Origin: Bacillus pumilus
Lineage (GTDB): Bacteria; Bacillota; Bacilli; Bacillales; Bacillaceae
Assembly: GCF_003431975.1 (NCBI RefSeq)
Contig: NZ_CP027116.1
Span: forward strand, 3,873,400 to 3,937,399
Length of the DNA stretch: 64,000 nucleotides
Direction of reading: 5' to 3'
Below, piece by piece: positions 46,702-56,828 of the stretch (its first letter is position 1; each line of letters opens with the position of its first letter). Under the pieces are notes generated by a model, which was not told the DNA's origin, did no database searches, and worked only from the letters and a program-made list of their open reading frames with translations. Made by a program: the position numbers and the translations under genes.

Positions 46702-47247
46702 TTAGAATGGCAAATCATCATCGGAGATGTCAATCGGTTTACCATCATTCGCAAATGGGTCATCATTAAAGCTATTTCCCTGATTACGATTTTGTTGGTT
46801 GCTTTGATTGCCATATGGATTTTGACTTGGTTCATTTCCGAATGGATTCTGATCGTTTTGGCTACCGCCATAATACTGGCCTCCGCTATTACCACCGCCG
46901 CTGTATCCACCTGAACCAGCACCGCCGCTCTTAGGCTCAAGAAATTGAACACTTTCAGCTTGAACCTCTGTCACGAAGACACGCTGTCCTTGCTGATTTT
47001 CATAGTTTCTTGTCTGCAAACGACCGTCTACACCGGCAAGACTTCCTTTTTTCAAGAAATTAGCCACGTTCTCGGCTTGTCTTCTCCAAGTAACACAGTT
47101 AATGAAATCGGCTTCACGCTCTCCAGATTGATTCGTAAACGTACGATTCACAGCTAGAGTAAACGTGGCTACAGCCGCACCATTAGGCGTGTAGCGAAGC
47201 TCAGGGTCTTTTGTTAGTCTTCCGACCAATACAACACGGTTTAGCAT
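46702..47247 (-). CDS. ssbA: Single-stranded DNA-binding protein SsbA
   Basis: A 181-aa SSB. The N-terminal OB fold ([40 protein letters not shown]) is followed by a Gly/Gln/Asn-rich linker and the acidic tip DISDDDLPF that docks replication and repair proteins. Located between rpsF and rpsR, as usual in Firmicutes. Confidence 0.98.
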   Translation of the reverse strand: MLNRVVLVGRLTKDPELRYTPNGAAVATFTLAVNRTFTNQSGEREADFINCVTWRRQAENVANFLKKGSLAGVDGRLQTRNYENQQGQRVFVTEVQAESVQFLEPKSGGAGSGGYSGGGNSGGQYYGGSQNDQNPFGNEPSQNPYGNQSNQQNRNQGNSFNDDPFANDGKPIDISDDDLPF

Positions 47248-47283
47248 ATTGAAAGACCACCTTTAAATATATATTTCAATGAT

Positions 47284-47640
<357 letters not shown>

Positions 47641-47646
47641 TTGTAT

Positions 47647-47675
47647 ATTATAACAAATTACTTGGCCTATGACAA
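47647..47675 (-). promoter_or_regulatory. rpsF operon promoter
   Basis: TTGTCA, a 17-base spacer and a perfect TATAAT, reading toward rpsF. Confidence 0.85.
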
Positions 47676-47679
47676 GAAC

Positions 47680-48780
47680 CTATACGTTAAAACGGAAATG
47701 AATGACGTCTCCATCTTTCACTACATATTCTTTACCTTCTAGACGGACTTTTCCTGCCTCTTTTGCAGCAGACATACTTCCGCCAGCTAGTAAATCCTCA
47801 TAAGCAACTGTTTCAGCACGAATAAATCCACGCTCGAAGTCCGTATGAATGATTCCAGCACATTCTGGTGCCTTCATTCCTTTTTTAAATGTCCAAGCAC
47901 GTACTTCCTGCTCACCTGCTGTGAAATAAGTAGCTAACCCAAGAAGTGAATAAGACGCTTTGATCAGCTGATCTAAACCTGATTCTTTAATGCCAAGCTC
48001 TTCAAGGAACATTTGCTTCTCTTCTCCTTCAAGCTCTGCAATTTCAGACTCAATCTTTGCGCAAACGACGATGACTTCAGCATTTTCACCAGAAGCAAAC
48101 TCACGGATTTGCTGCACATATTCGTTGCCATCGTGATCCGCTACTTCATCCTCACTCACATTCGCTACATAAAGAACTGGTTTAGATGTCAGTAAATGAA
48201 GCTGTTTCACAAGCTTTTGCTGCTCATCCGTAAATTCTACAGATCTTGCCGATTGCCCAGCTTCAAATGCGTGCATTAGCTTCGACAAAATATCAAATTC
48301 AGCTACCGCTTCCTTGTCCTTTTGTTTCGCAAGCTTACTCACACGAGCCAAACGCTTTTCAACTGTTTCTACATCAGCCAAAATCAATTCTAAATTAATG
48401 GTTTCGATATCCGACACAGGGTCAACCTTACCTGATACGTGTGTGATATTATCATCTGCAAAAGCTCTCACCACATGACAGATCGCATCTACTTGGCGAA
48501 TGTGAGAAAGGAATTTATTCCCTAAACCTTCACCTTTAGAAGCTCCTTTGACAATACCAGCAATATCAGTGAATTCAAAAGCAGTCGGAACTGTCTTTTT
48601 AGGCTGCACCAATTCTGTTAGCTTTTGTAATCTTTCGTCTGGAACTTCTACAATTCCCACGTTTGGATCAATGGTACAAAACGGATAGTTAGCAGACTCC
48701 GCTCCAGCCTGTGTAATTGCATTAAATAGCGTTGACTTCCCGACGTTAGGTAAGCCAACAATACCAGCTGTTAAAGCCAT
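47680..48780 (-). CDS. ychF: Ribosome-associated GTPase/ATPase YchF (YyaF, EngD)
   Basis: A 366-aa OBG-family P-loop NTPase. G1 GLPNVGKSTLFNAI, G3 DIAGIVKGASKGEGLGNKFL, an atypical G4 (NVSE) that favours ATP, and a C-terminal TGS domain (AGKVRLEGKEYVVKDGDVIH). Binds ribosomes and has been linked to stress control. About 100 bases before rpsF. Confidence 0.95.
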   Translation of the reverse strand: MALTAGIVGLPNVGKSTLFNAITQAGAESANYPFCTIDPNVGIVEVPDERLQKLTELVQPKKTVPTAFEFTDIAGIVKGASKGEGLGNKFLSHIRQVDAICHVVRAFADDNITHVSGKVDPVSDIETINLELILADVETVEKRLARVSKLAKQKDKEAVAEFDILSKLMHAFEAGQSARSVEFTDEQQKLVKQLHLLTSKPVLYVANVSEDEVADHDGNEYVQQIREFASGENAEVIVVCAKIESEIAELEGEEKQMFLEELGIKESGLDQLIKASYSLLGLATYFTAGEQEVRAWTFKKGMKAPECAGIIHTDFERGFIRAETVAYEDLLAGGSMSAAKEAGKVRLEGKEYVVKDGDVIHFRFNV

Positions 48781-48977
48781 TCTTTCATCTCCTCTATATA
48801 AAACGTGCTCGTTATACTGCGTAATATGAACCTAGAGCAATTATAAGTAGGTTTACATGAAAAGACAAGCTCACCGTTATGCATTATTAATAGAAGAAAC
48901 ATTGCCAAAAAGAAGAAATCAGTGCTTTAAAACATGAATTTGCATCTGCTTCTTCTATACAAAAGACGAATTTCATC

Positions 48978-49021
48978 AAAAAAAGCATGAGGCCTACTTA
49001 AGCAGTTGGCTCCTCATGCTT
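48978..49021 (-). terminator. Terminator of yyzM
   Basis: AAGCATGAGG and CCTCATGCTT pair with a long loop and then TTTTT on the minus strand; the yyzM stop codon lies in the loop. Confidence 0.75.
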
Positions 49022-49204
49022 GACGAGAATTTTCTTCATTTTTCGTTCAAAGTCTCTTCTTGGAATCATCACGCTGTGTCCACAGCCTTCACATTTAATG
49101 CGAATATCCATGCCCAAACGAATGACCTTCCACCGATTGACACCACATGGATGGGGCTTTTTCATCTCTACGACATCGTGTAACCCAAACGCTTTGTCTG
49201 CCAT
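48998..49204 (-). CDS. yyzM: YyzM-like DUF951 small protein
   Basis: A 68-aa protein with motif MKKPHPCGVNRWKVIRLGMD and a CEGCGHSVMIPR Cys pair, typical of DUF951; likely a small zinc or RNA-binding protein. Position next to ychF matches B. subtilis. Function unknown. Confidence 0.85.
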   Translation of the reverse strand: MADKAFGLHDVVEMKKPHPCGVNRWKVIRLGMDIRIKCEGCGHSVMIPRRDFERKMKKILVKHEEPTA

Positions 49205-49498
49205 CAGCCTTCACCTCTCTTGCTCACTTCATTGAATCTATTGTACAAAAAAACGGCGATGAAGAGCAATGCACAAAACAAAGAGCCTCTTTCAATCGTT
49301 CATCCTATTCTTTTTTATAGAAAAAACCCTTCTTTTAGATCATTTTATTTGTGACCAATAGTTACTTAAACTCCGCTTTTTTTCAATATTGTCACAAACA
49401 CCGTAGGTCAAAAGGTTTTTATTGGTAGATCACTGTGGTTTTTCCATATTTTTTGATTTATGATATCTGCATAAATGTTATGTGAGGGAGCAGGTACG

Positions 49499-50818
49499 AT
49501 GGTCAATCGAAAGGATAGATTAACTGATAAAGAATATAAAATCATATCCGATCATGCTGGAAACATAGACAATTACCAGCAGCACCATACGATAGAAATA
49601 GGTCAGCAAACGCTCACTGTCCGCGATTTTCTCAAAGTCGATCATCAATTATATGGTTTAACGATGCAGCCGGAACAATCAGATGAGTTCATCGTCGCTT
49701 TTCACTGTCCACTGCCAAATCAAACGACAGTGACCTCGCCACAAGATATACACACAGCGGCACAGTCATTGCTCAAAACGGATTATGCCTATCCGATTGA
49801 AAAGAAGTCCCTTGAGGGCAATCAAGATCATGCCTTTTTTAAAGGGAAGGAATACATAGAGCAAGTCTGTCAGCAGCATCCAAATGCAGGTATCTATCTC
49901 ACTGGACAAGCACTTGCCGGTGCTGTTTGTGCTTATGTTGCAACAGAACAGCCAGCTGTCAAAAAAGCCGTCACCTTTGATAGCCCAAATATATGGAGCA
50001 GTCTGTCGCCTTCAATTCAGCAGAAGGCACAGCAAGGTCAATATACACGAGTATTGACTGAATATATTCAACCTAGTCATTATGTCGGTTTACTCAATCG
50101 TCAAGATCATGGGGTTGGTCAAGTGAAGTACACCGTACCACCAAGGCAGCAAGACGCCGCCCAAGAATCCGTTAGATATAAAAAAAGAGAAATTGACACC
50201 TTTTTAAAATCAGCTTTTTCGTCTATGAATATAGAATGGAACGAATCCTTTGATACAAACGCTTTTTTAGCTCTTATTTCTGGGAGCTATAAAGTAAATG
50301 GGTATTCATTCCATAAAGATGGATCTGCCCGTATGTTAGATGAACAGCTTGATCATAATACAAGTTTTACAGCTATGCTGTTGCAAGAAATTCATTCTGG
50401 ACGTGCATATGCACAAAGCGGTCTTGAAATTATCATAAAATCCCATTTACTGAAAAACTCATCCTACGATCTTCAGAGCATTATTGAACATGAAGTTCAC
50501 ACTGTATTTGAGAGAATCGATGGGATCGATGAAAGTGTAAAAGACGCCGTCCAGCATGTAAAACAAGAGCTAAAAGGACTCGTCGGCTTTGGCCACTATG
50601 ATTTATTAAGTCCTAGTGATGTGGAAGCTTTGGTAGAGGAAGTGAGGATGGAACAACATCATTCCTCCTTTTATTCACACGACAAACAGCTTAATGCCCT
50701 GTACACCCTAAGAGATTACGAACAGGAACTTTCTACCCTTTCAAGACATATGTACACAATGGGTGATGACTACGCCAAGGCAGATAGACGCCTTGCAGTA
50801 CAAATGGGTATTCATTAA
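49499..50818 (+). CDS. Lipase-fold (DUF2974/DUF6792-like) protein lacking the usual nucleophile
   Basis: A 439-aa protein. The N-terminal half looks like an alpha/beta-hydrolase of the lipase or Mbeg1-like kind: LYGLTMQPEQSDEFIVAFHC, then an elbow region TGQALAGAVCAYVA (135-148) where family lipases have GHSLGG; here the Ser is Ala138. KAVTFDSPN follows, as in lipases. The C-terminal part (about 270-439) is helical and highly charged. No signal peptide. Start is the ATG at 49499, eight bases after GGGAG. It is followed in 15 bases by a coiled-coil partner. Function unknown. Confidence 0.75.
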   Translation: MVNRKDRLTDKEYKIISDHAGNIDNYQQHHTIEIGQQTLTVRDFLKVDHQLYGLTMQPEQSDEFIVAFHCPLPNQTTVTSPQDIHTAAQSLLKTDYAYPIEKKSLEGNQDHAFFKGKEYIEQVCQQHPNAGIYLTGQALAGAVCAYVATEQPAVKKAVTFDSPNIWSSLSPSIQQKAQQGQYTRVLTEYIQPSHYVGLLNRQDHGVGQVKYTVPPRQQDAAQESVRYKKREIDTFLKSAFSSMNIEWNESFDTNAFLALISGSYKVNGYSFHKDGSARMLDEQLDHNTSFTAMLLQEIHSGRAYAQSGLEIIIKSHLLKNSSYDLQSIIEHEVHTVFERIDGIDESVKDAVQHVKQELKGLVGFGHYDLLSPSDVEALVEEVRMEQHHSSFYSHDKQLNALYTLRDYEQELSTLSRHMYTMGDDYAKADRRLAVQMGIH

Positions 50819-50833
50819 GAAAGGAGTCACGGC

Positions 50834-51244
50834 ATGATCAATCAAAATAAGCCTCCTAGTGACGCCCAGCGTTTCTTGCAAAATGTAAGTGCTCGCCGCT
50901 CCATGTCTGTCTTCGAAAATCAATCGGCACCGCACACACAAACGCAGTCCCCTGAAGAAATGGCTGCGATACAAGCCATGCGCAGAGAAGGACAGCGAAA
51001 GGATCTAAAACGGCTGCTCAAAATGCGGCTGCATGATGAATTATCAAACACTCGCGTGCACTTGGAGTATCAATTGGCAAAAACAGAAGACATGATCAAC
51101 CAGACAACCATTGTCAAACAACACATTTCCCAGCATTTAAAGGGACAAGCCATTTCAGAATTAGAAGAACGCCTTCAGCGTCTCAAGCAAATGCCCGTCT
51201 ATGATGATATTAAGGAAGCCATTGATTCAATTCGGATAAAATAA
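50834..51244 (+). CDS. Coiled-coil protein of unknown function, partner of the lipase-fold protein
   Basis: A 136-aa soluble protein with no signal or membrane segment. The first 45 residues are polar, the rest predicted helical with heptad-like repeats (LKRLLKMRLHDELSNTRVHL, AISELEERLQRLKQM). AAGGAGTCACGGC precedes the ATG, and the gene follows the lipase-fold gene at 15 bases, so one operon with linked function is likely. I recognise no family. Confidence 0.7.
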   Translation: MINQNKPPSDAQRFLQNVSARRSMSVFENQSAPHTQTQSPEEMAAIQAMRREGQRKDLKRLLKMRLHDELSNTRVHLEYQLAKTEDMINQTTIVKQHISQHLKGQAISELEERLQRLKQMPVYDDIKEAIDSIRIK

Positions 51245-51281
51245 GCACAGCTCTAACAAAGAGATGTGCTTATTTTATTTT
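51241..51281. terminator. Terminator of the two-gene unknown operon / YkvI-like gene
   Basis: ATAAGCACAGCTCT and AGAGATGTGCTTAT form the stem, followed by TTTATTTT on the plus strand; it can also serve the convergent minus-strand gene. Confidence 0.85.
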
Positions 51282-52328
51282 ATCAATATAATTTTTAGAG
51301 CGGGAAAATATCTTTTTACTTAAAATCGGATATAGCATTAAACAGACAAGCAAATAAAGATTCAATAAACTATATATCGGATACAAGAAAGCAATCAAAT
51401 CTGCAAATCCAAGTGATGTCAAAGGCGCCATCAAAAGAAGCATCACCAGCACAACCAGCCAGCGAGGCAATCGTACAAGAGAGAGCATTCGGCTGGATAG
51501 ACCAAATAAACCAGCGGCTGTCGTCGTATAAATGGCTAGACAAAGGACAACAGTCATAAACACAAACAATGACGTTGGCGCCCCTTCTAATACTGTAAAC
51601 AAAGGAATGCCCTCTGCTGATAGGCTCCCAGATATATCAACTAGTATTTCGTTATATACGTACGAGATCACTCCAAAAATGAGACCGCTTAATATACTCG
51701 CCACTTTGGCCTCTCCAAGTCCCTTCATTTCTTTCCCAACCGAAGACAGCACGGCCACAACAGATAATATATTCAAAGAAGCAAAGACAATGCTGGCAGG
51801 CCAATTGTACTGCTGCCCAAAATCAATCCGCCACATATGATCATGGTTCATATAATAAAAAACAAACGCATAGATGAGACCCGCCACCAAAATTGGTATA
51901 ATGAAAGCATTCACAGATAAGAGCCCTTTCACATCCCAGAAAAAAATCATAAATGAAAACAGACAAAATGCACCGATACCCACCCAAAATGGCACATGAT
52001 ACATCTCGAGCGTCACCCCGCCACCGGCAATCATGACCGTCGTTGTCGTGAATAAATAAAGGACAATTAAAACGTCATACACTTTAGCCAGCCATGGACC
52101 GACAAGCCGCTCTAGCACTGGCACAAAGTGATCGGCACGCACCTCATAACTGATTTTCAACACCACATAGGTAGACAGCATAAACATCAATGTAAACAGT
52201 AGAATGGCTAGTCCGCTATCAATGCCAAAAAACTGCCAAATTTCTTGGCCGGAAGCATACCCCGCCCCTATTAAGCTTCCTAAAATTAAAAGCGTCCACC
52301 TTGAACCAGCCTTCCACACAAACATCAC
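51270..52328 (-). CDS. YkvI-like membrane transporter (LeuT-fold family)
   Basis: A 352-aa membrane protein with about ten hydrophobic segments. The N-terminus LILGSLIGAGYASGQEIWQF with its Gly-rich unwound helix is typical of the YkvI group related to amino-acid/sodium transporters. Substrate unknown. The first codon is GTG with TGAGG close; the ATG next to it or a GTG at 52319, eight bases after GAGG, are also possible starts. Confidence 0.8.
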   Translation of the reverse strand: MMFVWKAGSRWTLLILGSLIGAGYASGQEIWQFFGIDSGLAILLFTLMFMLSTYVVLKISYEVRADHFVPVLERLVGPWLAKVYDVLIVLYLFTTTTVMIAGGGVTLEMYHVPFWVGIGAFCLFSFMIFFWDVKGLLSVNAFIIPILVAGLIYAFVFYYMNHDHMWRIDFGQQYNWPASIVFASLNILSVVAVLSSVGKEMKGLGEAKVASILSGLIFGVISYVYNEILVDISGSLSAEGIPLFTVLEGAPTSLFVFMTVVLCLAIYTTTAAGLFGLSSRMLSLVRLPRWLVVLVMLLLMAPLTSLGFADLIAFLYPIYSLLNLYLLVCLMLYPILSKKIFSRSKNYIDKIK

Positions 52329-52397
52329 CTCATAGGTATAGAATTAAGCTTGTTTCCGTATACTGTTACTAACTACTATGACAAGGAAGTGAGACCT

Positions 52398-53024
52398 ATG
52401 AATAGCAAGAACGGTCTTTTTTTTAGAAATAGGGTGAAAGAATACGTGTCCCATACGGATACAAATGCCATTCAACAACTTAAAAGTATTTTATTCTCGC
52501 ATCTTCAGAAAGCAGGAAAAAGACCCGTTGCCATTGTTTGTATTGGCACCGACCGCTCAACTGGCGACTCTCTAGGTCCACTTGTTGGTGCAAAGCTTTC
52601 CGGTCTGGATTTGAAAAAGCTTCATGTATATGGAACACTCTCTGACCCAGTTCATGCTGTCAATCTAAAAGAAAAGCTCGCTGAAATTGAACAAGCTCAT
52701 AAACATCCGTTTATTGTGGCGATTGATGCCTGTTTAGGCAGAGTGAAAAGTGTAGGTTCCTTCCAAATTGGAGATGGGCCGTTAAAGCCAGGAGCAGGCG
52801 TACAAAAGGAGCTGCCAGAGGTAGGAGATATTCATATTAATGGGATCGTCAATGTGAGCGGCTTTATGGAATACTTCGTTCTCCAAAACACCCGTCTCCA
52901 TCTTGTCATGTCTATGGCCAATACACTTTCTGAAAGTCTATCTCACATTGATCAAATGGATTGGACAAGAGAAAAAAACCGGTCTCTTTTCTCCCCTATT
53001 CAAAATATCACTGGGAGAATATAA
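52398..53024 (+). CDS. yyaC: YyaC, germination-protease-like spore protein
   Basis: A 208-aa protein of the YyaC family, homologous to GPR spore protease (VAIVCIGTDRSTGDSLGPLV, VIAIDACLG-like FIVAIDACLGRVKSVGSFQI). Presumed to act in the developing spore; substrate unknown. Start is the ATG at 52398 after AAGGAAGTG; longer forms lack a ribosome site. Divergent from the YkvI-like gene, convergent with spo0J. Confidence 0.92.
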   Translation: MNSKNGLFFRNRVKEYVSHTDTNAIQQLKSILFSHLQKAGKRPVAIVCIGTDRSTGDSLGPLVGAKLSGLDLKKLHVYGTLSDPVHAVNLKEKLAEIEQAHKHPFIVAIDACLGRVKSVGSFQIGDGPLKPGAGVQKELPEVGDIHINGIVNVSGFMEYFVLQNTRLHLVMSMANTLSESLSHIDQMDWTREKNRSLFSPIQNITGRI

Positions 53025-53051
53025 AAAAGACCATCTCGTATCAAGATGGTC
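53023..53051 (-). terminator. Terminator of the soj-spo0J operon
   Basis: GACCATCT and AGATGGTC pair around CGTATCA, and the minus strand continues with TTTTTT. The stem edge touches the spo0J stop. Confidence 0.85.
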
Positions 53052-53904
53052 ACTCTGCTGATTCTCTCGTAGAAAGCAATTCGAGAATTCTTTCTAAATC
53101 TTCGTTAGAGAGAAATTCAATCTCTATTTTCCCTTTTTTCTTCTGTTTCTTGATCGTCACTGAAGTACCAAAGTAGTTTTGTAAGAAAGACTCTCTTTCT
53201 TTCAAGATTCGATCCTTTGGTGCTTCTTGTTTCTTTGTTTCACGTGGAACATTTTCGTTTAACTGCTGAACAAGTTTCTCAACCTGACGTACGTTTAACC
53301 CCTCATCCACGATTTTCTTAACCAATGGCGCCAGCTTCTTTTTGTTTTTCAAGCTAAGCAATGTTCTTCCATGTCCCATCGATAGCGCTCCATCAGCAAT
53401 CAGCTTTTGTACTTCATCTGGTAAAGTCAAAAGACGGAGGTGGTTCGCAATATGCGGTCTGCTTTTGCCTAATCGCTTCGCTAATTCCTCTTGCGTCACA
53501 CTGAGGTGATCTAGCAAAGAGGCATAGGCTTCCGCTTCTTCCAATGGAGATAAATCTTCACGCTGCAGGTTTTCTAAAAGGGCAATCTCTCTCATCAGCG
53601 TTTCTGAAAATTCTCTAACGATTGCAGGAATCGTTGTCAGACCAGCTTGTTGTGCTGCACGGAAACGGCGCTCGCCTGCTACAATGTCATAGCCTTTAAT
53701 CGATTTACGGACAATGATCGGCTGTAAAACACCGTGCTGCTGAATGGATTCTTTGAGATCAGACAATGCATCATCATCAAACGTTTTCCTTGGCTGATAT
53801 GGATTCGGACGCAGATCCTTTAATTTGATTTCTTCGACAGATTCTTCATTTGAGTCTACATTGTTAAATAGTGCATTAATACCCTTTCCAAGACCTTTAG
53901 CCAT
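53050..53904 (-). CDS. spo0J: Chromosome-segregation protein Spo0J (ParB)
   Basis: A 284-aa CTP-dependent sliding clamp that loads at parS and recruits SMC; it also regulates Soj. Begins [13 protein letters not shown]. The CTP-binding [11 protein letters not shown] and the [14 protein letters not shown] box precede a KorB-type helix-turn-helix ([20 protein letters not shown]), with a C-terminal dimer domain. Start is the ATG at 53904; an earlier ATG at 53910 is less like the family. Overlaps soj by eight bases. Confidence 0.97.
   Translation of the reverse strand: MAKGLGKGINALFNNVDSNEESVEEIKLKDLRPNPYQPRKTFDDDALSDLKESIQQHGVLQPIIVRKSIKGYDIVAGERRFRAAQQAGLTTIPAIVREFSETLMREIALLENLQREDLSPLEEAEAYASLLDHLSVTQEELAKRLGKSRPHIANHLRLLTLPDEVQKLIADGALSMGHGRTLLSLKNKKKLAPLVKKIVDEGLNVRQVEKLVQQLNENVPRETKKQEAPKDRILKERESFLQNYFGTSVTIKKQKKKGKIEIEFLSNEDLERILELLSTRESAE
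53236..53251. other. parS site inside spo0J
   Basis: TGTTTCACGTGGAACA is a perfect match to the B. subtilis parS sequence (reverse complement TGTTCCACGTGAAACA). It lies within spo0J itself, as in B. subtilis. Confidence 0.95.
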
Positions 53905-54658
53905 TCGCATCCACTTCCTTTGCTAAGTCTAAATAGACATCTGCACCTCTTGAACGTGGATCATACAAGATAATCGGCTTCCCATGACTAGGCGCTTCAC
54001 TCAGTCTTACATTCCGCGGAATCACGGTCTGATAGACTTTATCTCTAAAGTATTTCTTCACTTCTTCGATGACCTGAATCCCAAGATTTGTACGTGCATC
54101 AAGCATTGTCAATAAGACACCTTCAATGGCAAGATCCGTATTTAAATGCTTCTGCACGAGACGAACTGTATTTAACAATTGACTCAAACCTTCAAGCGCA
54201 TAATATTCGCACTGTACAGGTATTAAAACGGAATCGGATGCAGTTAACGCATTAATCGTCAGCAATCCAAGTGATGGCGGGCAGTCAATAATCATATAAT
54301 CATAATTTTGTTTCACAGATTCAAGTGCTCTCTTCAGCCTCACTTCACGTGAGATCGTAGGCACAAGCTCTATTTCTGCCCCTGCAAGCTGTATCGTCGC
54401 AGGAATAACATCAAGATTTTCGACCTCTGTCGTTTTAATGACATCTAGAACATCTGCATCATCAACTAAAATATCGTACACACATTTCTCTACGTCGGCC
54501 TTCTCAATACCAATACCACTCGTGGCATTGCCCTGCGGATCAATATCAACTAACAACACTCGCTTGCCTATGTATGCTAAACACGCACCCAAATTAACAG
54601 AAGTTGTCGTCTTCCCAACGCCGCCCTTCTGGTTGGTAATCGCTATGATTTTTCCCAC
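53897..54658 (-). CDS. soj: Chromosome-partitioning ATPase Soj (ParA)
   Basis: A 253-aa deviant-Walker ATPase beginning [20 protein letters not shown]. Walker A' and B ([15 protein letters not shown]) are present. It controls DnaA and works with Spo0J. Start is the GTG at 54658, giving the B. subtilis length; the frame is open 13 codons further upstream with no family match. Confidence 0.96.
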   Translation of the reverse strand: MGKIIAITNQKGGVGKTTTSVNLGACLAYIGKRVLLVDIDPQGNATSGIGIEKADVEKCVYDILVDDADVLDVIKTTEVENLDVIPATIQLAGAEIELVPTISREVRLKRALESVKQNYDYMIIDCPPSLGLLTINALTASDSVLIPVQCEYYALEGLSQLLNTVRLVQKHLNTDLAIEGVLLTMLDARTNLGIQVIEEVKKYFRDKVYQTVIPRNVRLSEAPSHGKPIILYDPRSRGADVYLDLAKEVDANG

Positions 54659-54856
54659 GATGTCACCCACTTTCAACTTAACAAGTTTCTCATTCATTCA
54701 TACTTCCTATTCTATCAAAAAAAGTATGAAACGTTTGCTTTTTTTGTTTCTCTATTATAAATTCGTCAGCAAATACCTATTTTCGTACTCGAATGAACGA
54801 AAATAGGCACAATGAAAAATATATTGATATATCTTTTTCAAGGATTGTCTATACAT

Positions 54857-54889
54857 AAAAAACCCTCACTTCCATCAAAGTGAGGGTTA
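54857..54889 (-). terminator. Terminator of the YycO-like gene
   Basis: AACCCTCACTT and AAGTGAGGGTT form an 11-pair stem, with TTTTTT following on the minus strand. Confidence 0.9.
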
Positions 54890-54893
54890 CATA

Positions 54894-55718
54894 TCAAAAA
54901 TTTAATCCACCAATTTTACGGCCTTCGTTCACAATGACCTTAGGAGTCACTGTATGATAGTTTCTCTTTTTTAAGAAACCATAGGGGGTTTTAATGGTAA
55001 ATGTCGCTTGTCCTAAAGCGTCACCTGTTTTGGCATAGGCCTGCCACACAATTTTTGAACAATACGTCGGATCGAGTGATTGGATGGACATAGTGATGGA
55101 GTATCGCGCCTTTGGATGTGCTGTCACATAATCATGTGCCCATTCCCCTGCTAGATCTGCTGTTTCCTCTTGATTGATTCGAATGACCTTCGTATTGGCA
55201 CTATAACGAAACCAACTTTGAATGGAATCAAGTTCAGGATGCTGTCGAAACCCTGGAATGGAAGCATATTTTTTTTCATTAATGACGATACCTGCATGAC
55301 CTATTAAACCATTCAAAGCGCCAGTGCTTGTCACCAATATATCCCCTTTTTTAGGCATAATATCAGTACCAGGGTACGGCTTTCCTAAAAGATGCTTGAT
55401 GGTGTGCGGCTTTTCATCCGTCACCATCTCATCCTGCTTATTTTGCCGTAAGCCATAGTCCTTCAAATCATCGTCAGCTGAAATCAATTCGATCGTATCG
55501 TCCTGAGACGCTTGATCTTGATTTAATTGCTGTACAGTGACCTCCTTAGACACAGCACCTTGTTTCTTCAGAACGTTCAGTTCTTTTTTGGTCACCGGGT
55601 TTTCTTCGGCAGGAGCTGATGATGAATTCACAGCAAATACCATGGTTTCATTTGTTGAAAGAGAAAAAGAAAATAGTAAATAACAGATAATAGCAAAAGT
55701 AGTCTTTTTCATTTTCAT
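54894..55718 (-). CDS. Secreted YycO-like permuted papain-fold (YiiX/NlpC-type) protein
   Basis: A 274-aa secreted protein. The signal peptide covers about 1-30 (MKMKKTTFAIICYLLFSFSL, then cleavage near VFAVN). A charged linker follows, then a YiiX-like permuted NlpC/P60 fold: the His motif GDILVTSTG...LIGHAGIV and the Cys motif TYCSKIVWQAY are both seen, so it is probably an active cysteine hydrolase or amidase of unknown target. It resembles YycO of B. subtilis, which lies elsewhere. It sits between soj and noc with its own terminator; AAGGAGG is 13 bases before the ATG. Confidence 0.82.
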   Translation of the reverse strand: MKMKKTTFAIICYLLFSFSLSTNETMVFAVNSSSAPAEENPVTKKELNVLKKQGAVSKEVTVQQLNQDQASQDDTIELISADDDLKDYGLRQNKQDEMVTDEKPHTIKHLLGKPYPGTDIMPKKGDILVTSTGALNGLIGHAGIVINEKKYASIPGFRQHPELDSIQSWFRYSANTKVIRINQEETADLAGEWAHDYVTAHPKARYSITMSIQSLDPTYCSKIVWQAYAKTGDALGQATFTIKTPYGFLKKRNYHTVTPKVIVNEGRKIGGLNF

Positions 55719-55811
55719 CGAGTAGTTGTCACCTCCTTCCTACTATGAAAATCATATTTTACCAATTTATATATAATAAGTAAATATCAAGCATGTAGAA
55801 AATAAAGCAAC

Positions 55812-55848
55812 AAAAAAAGCTGACGAGTGGCTCTCATCAGCTTTTTTC
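55812..55848 (-). terminator. noc terminator
   Basis: AAAAAAGCTGATGAG on the minus strand pairs with its complement around a short loop, followed by TTTTT. Confidence 0.88.
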
Positions 55849-56723
55849 TATTTAGGAATTCGAATCGTCAATTGGATAAATTCCTCAAATTCTTCTTCCT
55901 CGGTATTTATTTTAAGTCCGCTGTCTTCAACCATATGGAGAGACTGACGAATGGTATTCATCGCAATTCGTGTATCACGGCTAAACGCCTTACGTTTTGG
56001 CTTCGGTTTGCGATCTGTTTTTTGTTCAAGCATCTTCACTACACGCTCTTCAGTTTGTTTCACATTGAGCTGCTTTTCGATGATTTCCTGCAATAGCGTG
56101 ATTTGTAATTCTGGAAGCTTTAGGGGTACAAGTGAACGGGCATGCCTTTCAGAGATTTTTTTCTCTAAAATGGCCTGTTGTACCTCTTCAGGCAACTTTA
56201 AAAGTCTTAATTTGTTTGCAACAGTTGATTGTCCCTTGCCTAAGCGCTGAGCAAGCGCCTCCTGTGTTAAATCATGAAGCTCTAATAGACGTGCATAAGC
56301 ATGAGCTTCTTCAATAGCAGAGAGCTCTTCCCTTTGCAAATTTTCAATCAATGCAACAGATGCCGTTTCCGTATCAGTAAAATCTTTTATAATAGCGGGG
56401 ATTTTCTCCCATTGAAGAGTCTGTACCGCTCTCCAACGTCTTTCGCCGGCGATCAGTTCATATTTACCTTCTTCTTCTGTTGGTCTGACAACAATAGGTT
56501 GGATAATGCCATGGGTATGAATCGTCGTGGCCAGCTCTTGTATCTTTTCTTCTGAAAAAATGGTGCGTGGCTGAAAACGGTTTGGCAAAATTGTGTCGAC
56601 CGGGAGCTCCTGTATCTCTTCCTTTAATGTATCATGCTCAGCAATCTCTGCCTCTATTTCGGTTTCACGCTCAGGATGTTCTTTGTCACCAAGCCCGAAG
56701 AAGCGTGAGAGTGAATGCTTCAT
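55848..56723 (-). CDS. noc: Nucleoid-occlusion protein Noc
   Basis: A 291-aa ParB paralog that binds its own sites and the membrane, blocking cell division over the chromosome. The amphipathic N-terminus [12 protein letters not shown] is the membrane anchor. A ParB-type core ([45 protein letters not shown]) follows. Upstream lies rsmG, as in B. subtilis. Confidence 0.96.
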   Translation of the reverse strand: MKHSLSRFFGLGDKEHPERETEIEAEIAEHDTLKEEIQELPVDTILPNRFQPRTIFSEEKIQELATTIHTHGIIQPIVVRPTEEEGKYELIAGERRWRAVQTLQWEKIPAIIKDFTDTETASVALIENLQREELSAIEEAHAYARLLELHDLTQEALAQRLGKGQSTVANKLRLLKLPEEVQQAILEKKISERHARSLVPLKLPELQITLLQEIIEKQLNVKQTEERVVKMLEQKTDRKPKPKRKAFSRDTRIAMNTIRQSLHMVEDSGLKINTEEEEFEEFIQLTIRIPK

Positions 56724-56828
56724 GAACCTACACCACCTTTAAAAACTACCTTTTTATAATTCTATTTTCTCATGTTTTTTCCTTCTGTAAAATCTTAAAT
56801 ATTGAAGAAAAACCGACCTTTTACATGA

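Noticed and set aside
54341-54356. CACGTG-containing sequence in soj as a fourth parS
   Set aside because: Only the central TTCACGTGA matches; several outer positions differ from the consensus.
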